From NCBI GenBank assembly GCA_039029515.1, contig JBCCFX010000229.1, forward strand, positions 1 through 5,594: a stretch of DNA of 5,594 nucleotides, in the 5' to 3' direction. A program made the position numbers and the translations under genes. Numbering within the stretch: position 1 is the stretch's first letter; every line of letters begins with the position of its first letter. Below, in pieces: positions 1-4,418 of this stretch. Under the pieces are notes generated by a model, which was given only the letters and a program-made list of their open reading frames with translations, was not told the DNA's origin and searched no databases. This DNA is from JBCCFX01 sp039029515 (GTDB lineage: Bacteria; Planctomycetota; Phycisphaerae; Phycisphaerales; SM1A02).

Positions 1-69
1 AACAACTGGAAGCACCGTGGCCTGCAGAAACTCGGTGATCACTTCCGGCCGGCACGCGCGCATTTGTAG
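1..69 (+). CDS. Probable 3' end of an unidentified gene (partial)
   Basis: Frame 1 is open from the window edge to a TAG at 67-69 and reads NNWKHRGLQKLGDHFRPARA followed by HL. Sixteen of its 22 sense codons end in G or C, which fits a GC-rich genome better than frame 3 (stop at 36-38). The stop codon directly abuts the GCTTTTG array, the arrangement also seen after the gene ending at 4379. Too little is visible to name a family. The main rival is a minus-strand gene starting with an ATG at 63-61 and leaving the window to the left; its first residues would be MRACRPEVITEFLQATVLPV. It lacks a recognisable ribosome binding site, and its upstream region would be the repeat array. The call is therefore tentative. 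Confidence 0.35.
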   Translation, partial: NNWKHRGLQKLGDHFRPARAHL

Positions 70-184
70 GCTTTTGGCTTTTGGCTTTTGGCTTTTGGCT
101 TTTGGCTTTTGGCTTTTGGCTTTTGGCTTTTGGCTTTTGGCTTTTGGCTTTTGGCTTTTGGCTTTTGGCTTTTGGCTTTTGGCT
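69..184. repeat. Perfect GCTTTTG heptamer tandem array, about 16.5 copies
   Basis: A 7-bp unit (GCTTTTG on plus, CAAAAGC on minus) repeats without a single mismatch over 116 bp, then decays into one degenerate unit, GCTGCGC. Both strands stay open through it only because a 7-bp period gives a 21-bp, 7-codon cycle with no stop (LLAFGFW on plus), so the overlapping open frames are artefacts. Perfect purity implies recent expansion by slippage. Heptanucleotide tandem repeats of this general kind are known from cyanobacteria as STRR sequences; a link to those is not claimed. Confidence 0.97.
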
Positions 185-198
185 GCGCAATCGTATTC

Positions 199-233
199 CT
201 GTAGGCCGGGTTCTGCTGAATCCGGCATCGTGA
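199..233 (+). repeat. 35-bp hairpin repeat, left copy
   Basis: This 35-bp sequence occurs again in inverted orientation at 946-980 with 33 of 35 positions identical. Its core (205-226) folds as GCCGGGTTC, loop TGCT, GAATCCGGC: nine pairs, one of them a G-U wobble. No T-run follows, so it is not a standard intrinsic terminator. It lies 14 bp after the heptamer array and downstream of the DinB-like gene. It resembles REP-type palindromes in form; no RAYT transposase is in the window. Confidence 0.8.
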
Positions 234-250
234 AACCAATCACGCGTCAC

Positions 251-269
251 GCGGCTGTACAGCAGCCGC
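251..269. other. GC-rich hairpin GCGGCTG / CAGCCGC
   Basis: A perfect 7-bp stem with the loop TACAG lies between the left hairpin repeat and the heptamer array downstream of the DinB-like gene. In the minus direction it is about 50 bp past that gene's stop codon, but no T-run follows on either strand. It could aid 3'-end formation or be incidental in GC-rich DNA. Confidence 0.4.
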
Positions 270-278
270 CCTACACAT

Positions 279-313
279 TCCCAACTGACAGCTGACCGCT
301 CAGAGCTGACAGC
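279..313 (-). repeat. Degenerate heptamer array (GCTGTCA type) after the DinB-like stop codon
   Basis: Read on the minus strand the segment divides exactly into heptamers: GCTGTCA, GCTCTGA, GCGGTCA, GCTGTCA, GTTGGGA. It starts 4 nt after the TGA of the DinB-like gene (318-320). The units keep GC at positions 1-2 and usually A at position 7, as in the arrays at 861-902 and 980-1035, which points to one degenerate heptamer family (GCTNNNR). Confidence 0.65.
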
Positions 314-317
314 TCAC

Positions 318-851
318 TCACCATTCACCTGCGTAATCCAGTGTGAATCCTTCACAGGCCTTCGCGACGAGTTGAAATCGTCGCTTCGTGATCTGCCGGA
401 GATGCAACTGGTCATGCGCGACCCATGCCGCAAGCAGATCGCCGGCGCAGCGTTCAACCTGCACCCAGTGTGCATATGACGCCGTCCAGTCAGCATCTCC
501 GCGTTCACACACGCCGCGAAACCATGCGAGCGTCCTGGCACGTTCTGATGCGAAGCCATCGAGCGTTGCGGCGAGATCCGCGTTGGCATAGTCGCGATCC
601 GCGGGCCACGCCTGGGGTTCGATCGGTTCCCACTTCCGTTGCGGATCTTCGAGCGTGCTGCGCAATCGAGGCGGGAAGTCCTCGTGCTCTTCATCTTCGA
701 GATGACGAAGCACTTCAATGATCGACCAGTCACCGGGGCTGGGTTTCCAGCGCACCTGCGCATCCGATAACCCGACCACCACGGCACGGAGTACGGCGGG
801 AAATGCGTCGAGCATCGCGATCATCGTCGTGGTATCTGGTGTTGCCATCAT
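318..851 (-). CDS. DinB-like putative metal-dependent four-helix protein
   Basis: The 177-residue product looks like a complete DinB/YfiT-type (DinB_2) four-helix bundle. The family signature is visible: GDWSIIEVLRHLEDEE near residues 40-55 and VAHDQLHLRQI near residues 144-154. The His after LR and the two His of HDQLH match the three-His metal site typical of the superfamily. Members include thiol transferases and many uncharacterised proteins; nothing here fixes a substrate. No signal peptide is seen, so it is probably cytoplasmic. The start chosen is the ATG at 851-849 (a second ATG follows at once). A GTG at 869-867 would add six residues, but it lies inside a degenerate heptamer array, which argues against it. 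No strong ribosome binding site is visible for any of these starts. The gene stands alone, flanked by inverted hairpin repeats and heptamer arrays. Confidence 0.85.
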   Translation of the reverse strand: MMATPDTTTMIAMLDAFPAVLRAVVVGLSDAQVRWKPSPGDWSIIEVLRHLEDEEHEDFPPRLRSTLEDPQRKWEPIEPQAWPADRDYANADLAATLDGFASERARTLAWFRGVCERGDADWTASYAHWVQVERCAGDLLAAWVAHDQLHLRQITKRRFQLVAKACEGFTLDYAGEW

Positions 852-860
852 TGAAGTGTA

Positions 861-902
861 GCGGAGCACGCAGCCATCAGCTTTCAGCTATCGGCTGTCA
901 GC
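861..902 (-). repeat. Degenerate heptamer array (GCTGATA type) upstream of the DinB-like gene
   Basis: On the minus strand, six contiguous 7-nt units can be read: GCTGACA, GCCGATA, GCTGAAA, GCTGATG, GCTGCGT, GCTCCGC. The array ends 9 bp before the preferred ATG and covers the alternative GTG start at 869. Its place between promoter and gene could affect the leader, but this is inference. Confidence 0.65.
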
Positions 903-906
903 ATGT

Positions 907-930
907 ACGTCGGCGGCGACGCCGCCGCGT
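907..930. other. Strong GC hairpin upstream of the DinB-like gene
   Basis: CGGCGGC (911-917) and GCCGCCG (921-927) pair perfectly around the loop GAC. A further ACG/CGT gives three more pairs past a single bulged T. It lies about 55 bp upstream of the DinB-like ATG, so it might fall in that gene's leader or promoter. No T-run follows on either strand. A regulatory role is unproven. Confidence 0.45.
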
Positions 931-945
931 CGATCATCATTCGTG

Positions 946-980
946 TCACGATGCCGAGTTCAGCAGAACCCGGCCTACAG
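946..980 (-). repeat. 35-bp hairpin repeat, right (inverted) copy
   Basis: The reverse complement matches 199-233 at 33 of 35 positions; the only difference is TC against CT in the second arm. Its core (953-974) on the minus strand is GCCGGGTTC, TGCT, GAACTCGGC, again nine pairs with one G-U wobble but at a different position from the left copy. The two copies enclose the DinB-like gene and two heptamer arrays. Confidence 0.8.
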
Positions 981-1035
981 CACTCCGCTCATGGTCCAAT
1001 GCTCATAGCCCACAGTCATCAGCACATGGCCCGCC
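980..1035 (+). repeat. Degenerate heptamer array (GCTCATA type)
   Basis: On the plus strand eight 7-nt units follow each other, each starting with G: GCACTCC, GCTCATG, GTCCAAT, GCTCATA, GCCCACA, GTCATCA, GCACATG, GCCCGCC. The array starts at the outer end of the right hairpin repeat. It is more decayed than the other arrays, so the assignment to the same heptamer family is moderate. Confidence 0.5.
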
Positions 1036-1252
1036 ACGATCGTATTCACACGTCGTCGCACCAAACCACGTCGACAGTTTTCGTTCGGGCGATGCCGGTG
1101 CGAGCGGCGCATGCCGCACAGACGGAACACGGCAGGATTCCCCATCTTCCGCGACTCGCACGACACACCGAGAAAGCACGGTTGTTTTCACCCGCGTCTT
1201 GCTCGTCGGTCTGGATCGATCATGCTTCCTGTAGCCAATTCAAGATCTGAAG

Positions 1253-1259
1253 AGAGGAG
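1253..1259 (+). promoter_or_regulatory. Ribosome binding site of the gene at 1265
   Basis: AGAGGAG lies 5 nt before the ATG at 1265 and is a strong Shine-Dalgarno match. It fixes this start. Confidence 0.85.
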
Positions 1260-1264
1260 TACCC

Positions 1265-1816
1265 ATGAAGCTCGTAACCAACTCACTGTACGGAGCGACC
1301 CTTGCGTTCCTGATCGGCGGAGGCGTCCTCGGCGTCGCCGTCAACAAGCCGTGGTTCCCGGCGAACCAGGATCGGCAGGCCAATGCTGACCGCGAGACCA
1401 TCGTCGATACGATTGATCGCGTCGAGGACCTGCTTGCGGAAACTGAACTCAAGCGACCCGCTCTGGATCGAGCGCCCGGGATAGATATGCAGGTGTTCTC
1501 ACCGACCGGCCCCGTCAACGGCAACAGCGGTCCGCTTCGCTGGCAGAACATGCTCCACGATGCGCGTCGCATCAACCATGCTCGGCTCGGCCCCGAGACT
1601 TCAGGGAGCGTGACGAACATCACGTCGCCGCGCCGCCGACAGGCCATCCAGACAACGTCCAGCACCGGCGTCCGTGCAAGCAACTCCGCAAGTCGCGGCA
1701 AGAGTATCTTCGAACGCTCGCGGCGCTACGGCGAAGTCGGCAGCACCTACCGCACTCGTTCGGGGAAGCCGTCACGAGGCGGCGTCCGTCGCATCGAGTT
1801 GCAGCCGCGCCGATGA
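1265..1816 (+). CDS. Membrane-anchored, highly basic protein of unknown function
   Basis: I do not recognise this 183-residue protein. Residues 8-26 (LYGATLAFLIGGGVLGVAV) form a hydrophobic, Gly-rich segment that could be a membrane anchor or an uncleaved signal. No lipobox and no cysteine are present. Residues 42-63 look like a charged amphipathic helix (DRETIVDTIDRVEDLLAETE). From about residue 85 the chain is rich in Arg, Ser, Thr, Gly and Asn, with little predicted order and a strongly basic end (RRYGEVGSTYRTR to RRIELQPRR). Such a tail could bind nucleic acid, peptidoglycan or acidic polysaccharide, but that is inference. A strong ribosome binding site sits 5 nt upstream and an intrinsic terminator 49 bp downstream, so it appears to be a single-gene transcript. 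Those signals are the main evidence that it is real. Confidence 0.75.
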   Translation: MKLVTNSLYGATLAFLIGGGVLGVAVNKPWFPANQDRQANADRETIVDTIDRVEDLLAETELKRPALDRAPGIDMQVFSPTGPVNGNSGPLRWQNMLHDARRINHARLGPETSGSVTNITSPRRRQAIQTTSSTGVRASNSASRGKSIFERSRRYGEVGSTYRTRSGKPSRGGVRRIELQPRR

Positions 1817-1865
1817 ATCACGACCGCTGGCTCTCGTTCAGCGATCACACGAAACTCCGATCTGA

Positions 1866-1908
1866 CCCCGATCCACATCCGCTCAAACGAGCGTGGATCG
1901 GGGTTTTT
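1866..1908 (+). terminator. Strong intrinsic terminator after the basic membrane-protein gene
   Basis: CCCCGATCCAC (1866-1876) pairs perfectly with GTGGATCGGGG (1893-1903). The stem continues past a 4-nt bulge as GCTC-AAAC-GAGC, and TTTTT follows at 1904-1908. No matching A-run precedes the stem, so it acts only on plus-strand transcripts. It separates the genes at 1265 and 1994. Confidence 0.93.
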
Positions 1909-1925
1909 CGTTGCTTTTCGCGATG

Positions 1926-1955
1926 GATCCCCGAACAATGAATGGTCGGGGGATC
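1926..1955 (+). promoter_or_regulatory. Bulged hairpin upstream of the gene at 1994
   Basis: GATCCCCGA (1926-1934) pairs with TCGGGGGATC (1946-1955), leaving one bulged G, around an 11-nt loop. No T-run follows. It ends 38 nt before the ATG and could be part of the 5' leader. CCCCGA (1929-1934) could also pair with TCGGGG of the preceding terminator stem, though six pairs may be chance. The promoter itself could not be placed with confidence. Confidence 0.35.
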
Positions 1956-1980
1956 ACGCGCCACTGACGGCGCTGCAGCA

Positions 1981-1986
1981 AAGGAG
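1981..1986 (+). promoter_or_regulatory. Ribosome binding site of the gene at 1994
   Basis: AAGGAG lies 7 nt before the ATG at 1994, with optimal sequence and spacing, and supports this start. Confidence 0.88.
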
Positions 1987-1993
1987 TTCTGCC

Positions 1994-3157
1994 ATGGCGG
2001 ATCGAGGACGTTTCACCACGTCGATGTTCATCGCGTGCGCGCTTGGCGCACTTCTAACCACCGCCACGGCACATGCCGATCGGTGCGGTCTCGGCACATC
2101 GCCGATTCACCGCGGCCACTCATCCGGACTCTCCACGACGGGATATCACGGCGGTGGGTACGGCTACCGTCCGCTGTCGCGCGGTGGAACATCATCGTAC
2201 GCCCGCGTCACGTACTCGACGTCGTCGACCTATGACGTCTACGGTGGAAGCAGTTGCGGCACCTACGGCGGATCCACGTATCACGGCTCGTACGGCTATC
2301 CGTACAACGGGTACTTCCCAACTCGATACGACATCACGCCGTTCACACGAACACATTACCGACCGCGTGCGTATTACCGCTATTTCTACGGCCCCTACCA
2401 GCGACCATCACGCGGTGACATCTATTTCCGCCGACCAAATGCGCGCGCATTCGGGTTCGGGATCACCGCCCCACTGCACACACCAAGTGCGTCAGACTAC
2501 GTTTCGCCGATCAATGATCAGTCGCAGTCAGCGTTGGCACCGGAGCGCGTGCAACTCGCACCGCATGCGCCAAAGCTCTTCATGGATGAGCCACTGCCGG
2601 AAGAAGCAGTGCCATACGATGAATTCCCTGCCGAGCCGCTGCCGGACGATCGCGGATGGGATCTGCTGGTCAAGGGTGAAGTGGCGCAGGCAATCGACGA
2701 GTTCATTGAAGACTCGACCGTCTATCCGAACCGCGCGGCACCACGTATCGGCTTCGCGATCTGCGCTTCGCTGCAGGACGATGACGATGCCGCTGTCTGG
2801 GCGATGAAGCGGGCATTCGCACTTGATCCGCTGACCGTGCAACGATTTGCGGGATCCGCCGAAGTCAACAGCGAGATTCGTGATCTGCTGGCGCATTTCA
2901 ATGCATCGATCGCGAATCAGGTTGAACCTGATGGAGATGCGCAGTTCATGGTCGCCGCATTGCACTTTCTGCTCGGCGACGATGCCGCATCCGGCCGTTC
3001 CATGGAAGCAGTGCTCGCGGCGGCGGATAGCACCACGCAACGCAGTTCACGCGCCCGCGCCACGCAGCATCTCCGCGAAGCAATTGACTCACGTGTTGCG
3101 GTCGCACAATTGCGAGCGGACGAGCAGAAGGACGTGAAGCTGGTCAGCAACGACTGA
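1994..3157 (+). CDS. Exported Tyr/Gly-rich protein with C-terminal TPR-like domain
   Basis: The 387-residue product has three parts. Residues 1-28 form a Sec signal peptide: basic start, hydrophobic core FIACALGALL, and an AHA cleavage site before Asp29. Residues 30 to about 150 are low-complexity, rich in Gly, Ser, Tyr, Arg and His. Twenty-one Tyr fall within residues 51-144, in patterns such as GGGYGYR and YGYPYNGY. After an acidic, Pro-rich linker (about 185-220), residues 222-255 (W-x2-L-x2-G-x4-A-x3-F, then P) match a TPR helix pair. A second pair (ASLQDDDDAAVWAMKRAFALDP) and a possible third (AALHFLLGDDAASG) follow. TPR units normally bind other proteins, so a cell-surface or periplasmic scaffold is a reasonable inference; no enzymatic motif is seen. 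It is its own transcription unit, with a terminator before and after. I know no gene name. Confidence 0.88.
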   Translation: MADRGRFTTSMFIACALGALLTTATAHADRCGLGTSPIHRGHSSGLSTTGYHGGGYGYRPLSRGGTSSYARVTYSTSSTYDVYGGSSCGTYGGSTYHGSYGYPYNGYFPTRYDITPFTRTHYRPRAYYRYFYGPYQRPSRGDIYFRRPNARAFGFGITAPLHTPSASDYVSPINDQSQSALAPERVQLAPHAPKLFMDEPLPEEAVPYDEFPAEPLPDDRGWDLLVKGEVAQAIDEFIEDSTVYPNRAAPRIGFAICASLQDDDDAAVWAMKRAFALDPLTVQRFAGSAEVNSEIRDLLAHFNASIANQVEPDGDAQFMVAALHFLLGDDAASGRSMEAVLAAADSTTQRSSRARATQHLREAIDSRVAVAQLRADEQKDVKLVSND

Positions 3158-3186
3158 ATCACGAGCCCATCTCGATCTGAAACCAC

Positions 3187-3232
3187 ACGGGACGACGATC
3201 CGTCATGCACGAATCATCGTCTCGTTGTTTTT
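3187..3232 (+). terminator. Intrinsic terminator after the Tyr/Gly-rich TPR gene
   Basis: ACGGGACGACGAT (3187-3199) pairs with ATCATCGTCTCGT (3213-3225), 13 positions with one G-U wobble and one mismatch, around a 13-nt loop. TGTTTTT follows at 3226-3232. It lies 30 bp past the stop codon and before the convergent minus-strand lipoprotein gene. Confidence 0.8.
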
Positions 3233-3310
3233 GGTCCGTCACCATCAGGCCCGCGACTGGAGGCGGTCTGTTGAATCGGTGCGTGTTCGGTCGTTCGTAA
3301 CGTTGCAGCG

Positions 3311-3616
3311 TTAACGCGTCGTCGGCGCGATCGTCAGATGCGGGTTTTCGGTCACCCGTTGTCGCTCCTGTGCCTGGTACTCGGCACGGGCTTTCCAGCG
3401 GGCCTCATTCAGCGACTGCTCGTATGCCGTCGGTCGAATCGGTGCTTCACCGACGTTGCTGTAATCGCTAAGACCTGCGAGGCCTTCGCGAGCGTCATCC
3501 ACCACGGACTGGCAACCTGCGACGGTTCCGCAACCGACAACCAGAGCGACGGTCCACGTAATCTCTCGGCTCGTGGTCGCGATGACGGCCTTCAATCGTG
3601 TCGTAACTTGTTTCAT
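3311..3616 (-). CDS. Small predicted lipoprotein of unknown function
   Basis: The 101-residue product has a basic start, a hydrophobic stretch (TVALVVGCGTVAGC) and a plausible lipobox VAGC with the lipidated Cys at residue 35. The n-region is longer than usual, at about 18 residues before the hydrophobic core. The mature part is about 67 residues and hydrophilic, with a helix-prone charged segment near residues 64-88 (YEQSLNEARWKARAEYQAQE). I recognise no family. It is transcribed divergently from the lipoprotein gene at 3744, with 127 bp between the start codons, and converges on the TPR gene. The ribosome binding site is weak; GAGAG about 11 nt upstream of the ATG is the best candidate. The stop codon overlaps a small palindrome, TAACGT-TGCA-GCGTTA, which has no T-run. 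A Cys/Arg-rich frame on the opposite strand is judged a shadow. Confidence 0.7.
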   Translation of the reverse strand: MKQVTTRLKAVIATTSREITWTVALVVGCGTVAGCQSVVDDAREGLAGLSDYSNVGEAPIRPTAYEQSLNEARWKARAEYQAQERQRVTENPHLTIAPTTR

Positions 3617-3658
3617 GGCAGACCAGGCTCTCGTGTAACCGCCCCGTTGTCATCTGAT

Positions 3659-3674
3659 TCGGCAGATCTGCCGA
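3659..3674. promoter_or_regulatory. Perfect 16-bp palindrome between divergent lipoprotein genes
   Basis: TCGGCAGATCTGCCGA is a perfect inverted repeat with no spacer. It lies 42 bp from the minus-strand start codon and 35 bp upstream of the TATAAT box of the plus-strand gene. Position and symmetry fit an operator for a dimeric regulator acting on one or both genes. This is inference; no regulator gene is in the window. Confidence 0.4.
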
Positions 3675-3709
3675 CGGCGCTGCAGAATCGGCTGCCTCGA
3701 TCGCCCCCC

Positions 3710-3715
3710 TATAAT
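3710..3715 (+). promoter_or_regulatory. Consensus -10 box (TATAAT) for the gene at 3744
   Basis: A perfect TATAAT sits 28 nt before the chosen ATG. Transcription would start near 3722, giving a leader of about 22 nt that contains the ribosome binding site. That start would leave no leader for the alternative ATG at 3723. No clear -35 hexamer lies 16-18 bp upstream. Confidence 0.6.
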
Positions 3716-3732
3716 CACCTCGATGTGGCCTC

Positions 3733-3738
3733 GGAGAG
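3733..3738 (+). promoter_or_regulatory. Ribosome binding site that decides the start at 3744
   Basis: GGAGAG lies 5 nt before the ATG at 3744. The in-frame ATG at 3723 has no such site, so 3744 is the likely start. Confidence 0.8.
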
Positions 3739-3743
3739 ATTTC

Positions 3744-4379
3744 ATGCGAACTGGCTTTGCCGTGATGTTGTCACTTGTGCTGTGTGTCGCCTTGACGGGA
3801 TGTTCATCATCGCCGGTCGGCACCATCGAGTCGCTGGCCGACCCGGAACACGACTTTACCGGCACAACCGCACTGTCGATCGCGACGGTTGTCGGCGAGG
3901 AAGTCGTCCGTCGTCCAACCATCGCAGAACGCAAACTGCTTGCGGACACGCAGCGCGCCCTTGAGGTGAGCGGATTCCGCGTCGTCGATGCCGATCAAAC
4001 GTCGACAGCCGATGTGCTGCTGTTCTGTGGCATGCAGCAGCGTGAGTTTCAATACGACACGTTCCGCACCGTGCCGGTGTCGTACCAGACGTACGGCTAC
4101 AGTCCGCGAAAGGGCAAGCACTTCTCCGAAACCACGTACGGGCAGGAAGTCGTGCCAATCACCGCGCGGGGCGTGGAGATAATCGTGAACTACACCGCGG
4201 TTGAACGATCGGCGTACGAAGCCAATGAGCTCGAACTCCCGCTCGAAGTGCTCGCGTTCTGGACCACCAGATCCGTCGTGGACGCGGCCGAATTCCAGCA
4301 GCGCAAGGCTGAGATCCTGCTGATGATGCTTGATACGTGGGGCACGACGGCAAATTTCCCGGTCCCGCCGGTGAATTAG
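3744..4379 (+). CDS. Predicted lipoprotein, distantly DUF4136-like
   Basis: The 211-residue product begins with a classic lipoprotein signal: MRTGFAVMLSLVLCVALTGC, lipobox LTGC, lipidated Cys20, followed by SSS. The early mature part (DPEHDFTGTTALSIA, residues 33-47), a helix with SGFRVVDAD (76-84) and then TADVLLFC resemble the layout of DUF4136 envelope lipoproteins: an Asp/Phe start, a helix ending in a Gly-aromatic-x-Val turn, and an Ala-Asp-hydrophobic strand. The match is loose and the usual TYAW-like motif is missing. The C-terminal part alternates beta-prone segments (GVEIIVNYTAV) and ends with a helix (AEFQQRKAEILLMMLDTW) often seen near the end of such proteins. It lies divergent to another small lipoprotein gene and convergent with acnA. 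A frame with a start at 3723 would add seven residues but ignores the ribosome binding site and promoter. Confidence 0.8.
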   Translation: MRTGFAVMLSLVLCVALTGCSSSPVGTIESLADPEHDFTGTTALSIATVVGEEVVRRPTIAERKLLADTQRALEVSGFRVVDADQTSTADVLLFCGMQQREFQYDTFRTVPVSYQTYGYSPRKGKHFSETTYGQEVVPITARGVEIIVNYTAVERSAYEANELELPLEVLAFWTTRSVVDAAEFQQRKAEILLMMLDTWGTTANFPVPPVN

Positions 4380-4382
4380 GTT

Positions 4383-4406
4383 CGGGAATCGGGAATCGGG
4401 AATCGG
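4383..4406 (+). repeat. Short CGGGAAT heptamer array, 3.4 copies
   Basis: CGGGAAT repeats perfectly three times plus CGG, starting 3 nt after the TAG stop at 4377-4379. The unit length and its position at a stop codon match the other arrays in the window, although the unit sequence differs. Confidence 0.85.
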
Positions 4407-4418
4407 CGCGTGCGCATG

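Larger units (their letters stand above)
852..1264. other. 413-bp intergenic region without a convincing gene
   Basis: The open frames here are Cys/Arg/His/Ser-rich, overlap each other on both strands and lack family motifs or ribosome binding sites, so I treat the region as non-coding. It holds two degenerate heptamer arrays, a strong hairpin (907-930) and the right copy of the 35-bp hairpin repeat. It should also carry divergent promoters for the DinB-like gene and the gene at 1265. No good -35/-10 pair could be picked by eye. The stretch from 1048 to 1252 shows only a small hairpin, GCGGC-GCAT-GCCGC (1104-1117). Confidence 0.6.

Noticed and set aside
69..184. CRISPR array or G-quadruplex-type structure
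   Set aside because: There are no spacers between the 7-bp units, and G-runs are only two long with no cas genes nearby.
17..295. Open frame reading LLAFGFW repeats on plus, and the matching AKSQKPK frame at 39-239 on minus
   Set aside because: Both are produced by the stop-free 7-bp tandem repeat. They lack ribosome binding sites and any sensible protein outside the repeat.
851..869. GTG at 869 as the start of the DinB-like gene
   Set aside because: It lies inside a degenerate heptamer array, has no ribosome binding site, and two ATG codons follow 18-21 nt later before the conserved domain.
803..1250. Overlapping plus-strand frames 803-1234 and 903-1250
   Set aside because: Low-complexity composition, mutual overlap in different frames, antisense to the DinB-like start region, and running through repeat arrays and hairpins.
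2073..2807. 244-residue plus-strand frame inside the TPR gene
   Set aside because: It is a Thr/Arg/Ser-rich shadow of the real frame, which has a signal peptide, ribosome binding site and TPR-like domain.
3298..3313. Palindrome TAACGT-TGCA-GCGTTA as a terminator of the minus-strand lipoprotein gene
   Set aside because: It overlaps the stop codon and no T-run follows on the minus strand.
3338..3964. 208-residue plus-strand frame
   Set aside because: It is Cys/Arg/His-rich, antisense to the minus-strand lipoprotein gene, and overlaps the well-supported gene at 3744 in another frame. It has no motif.
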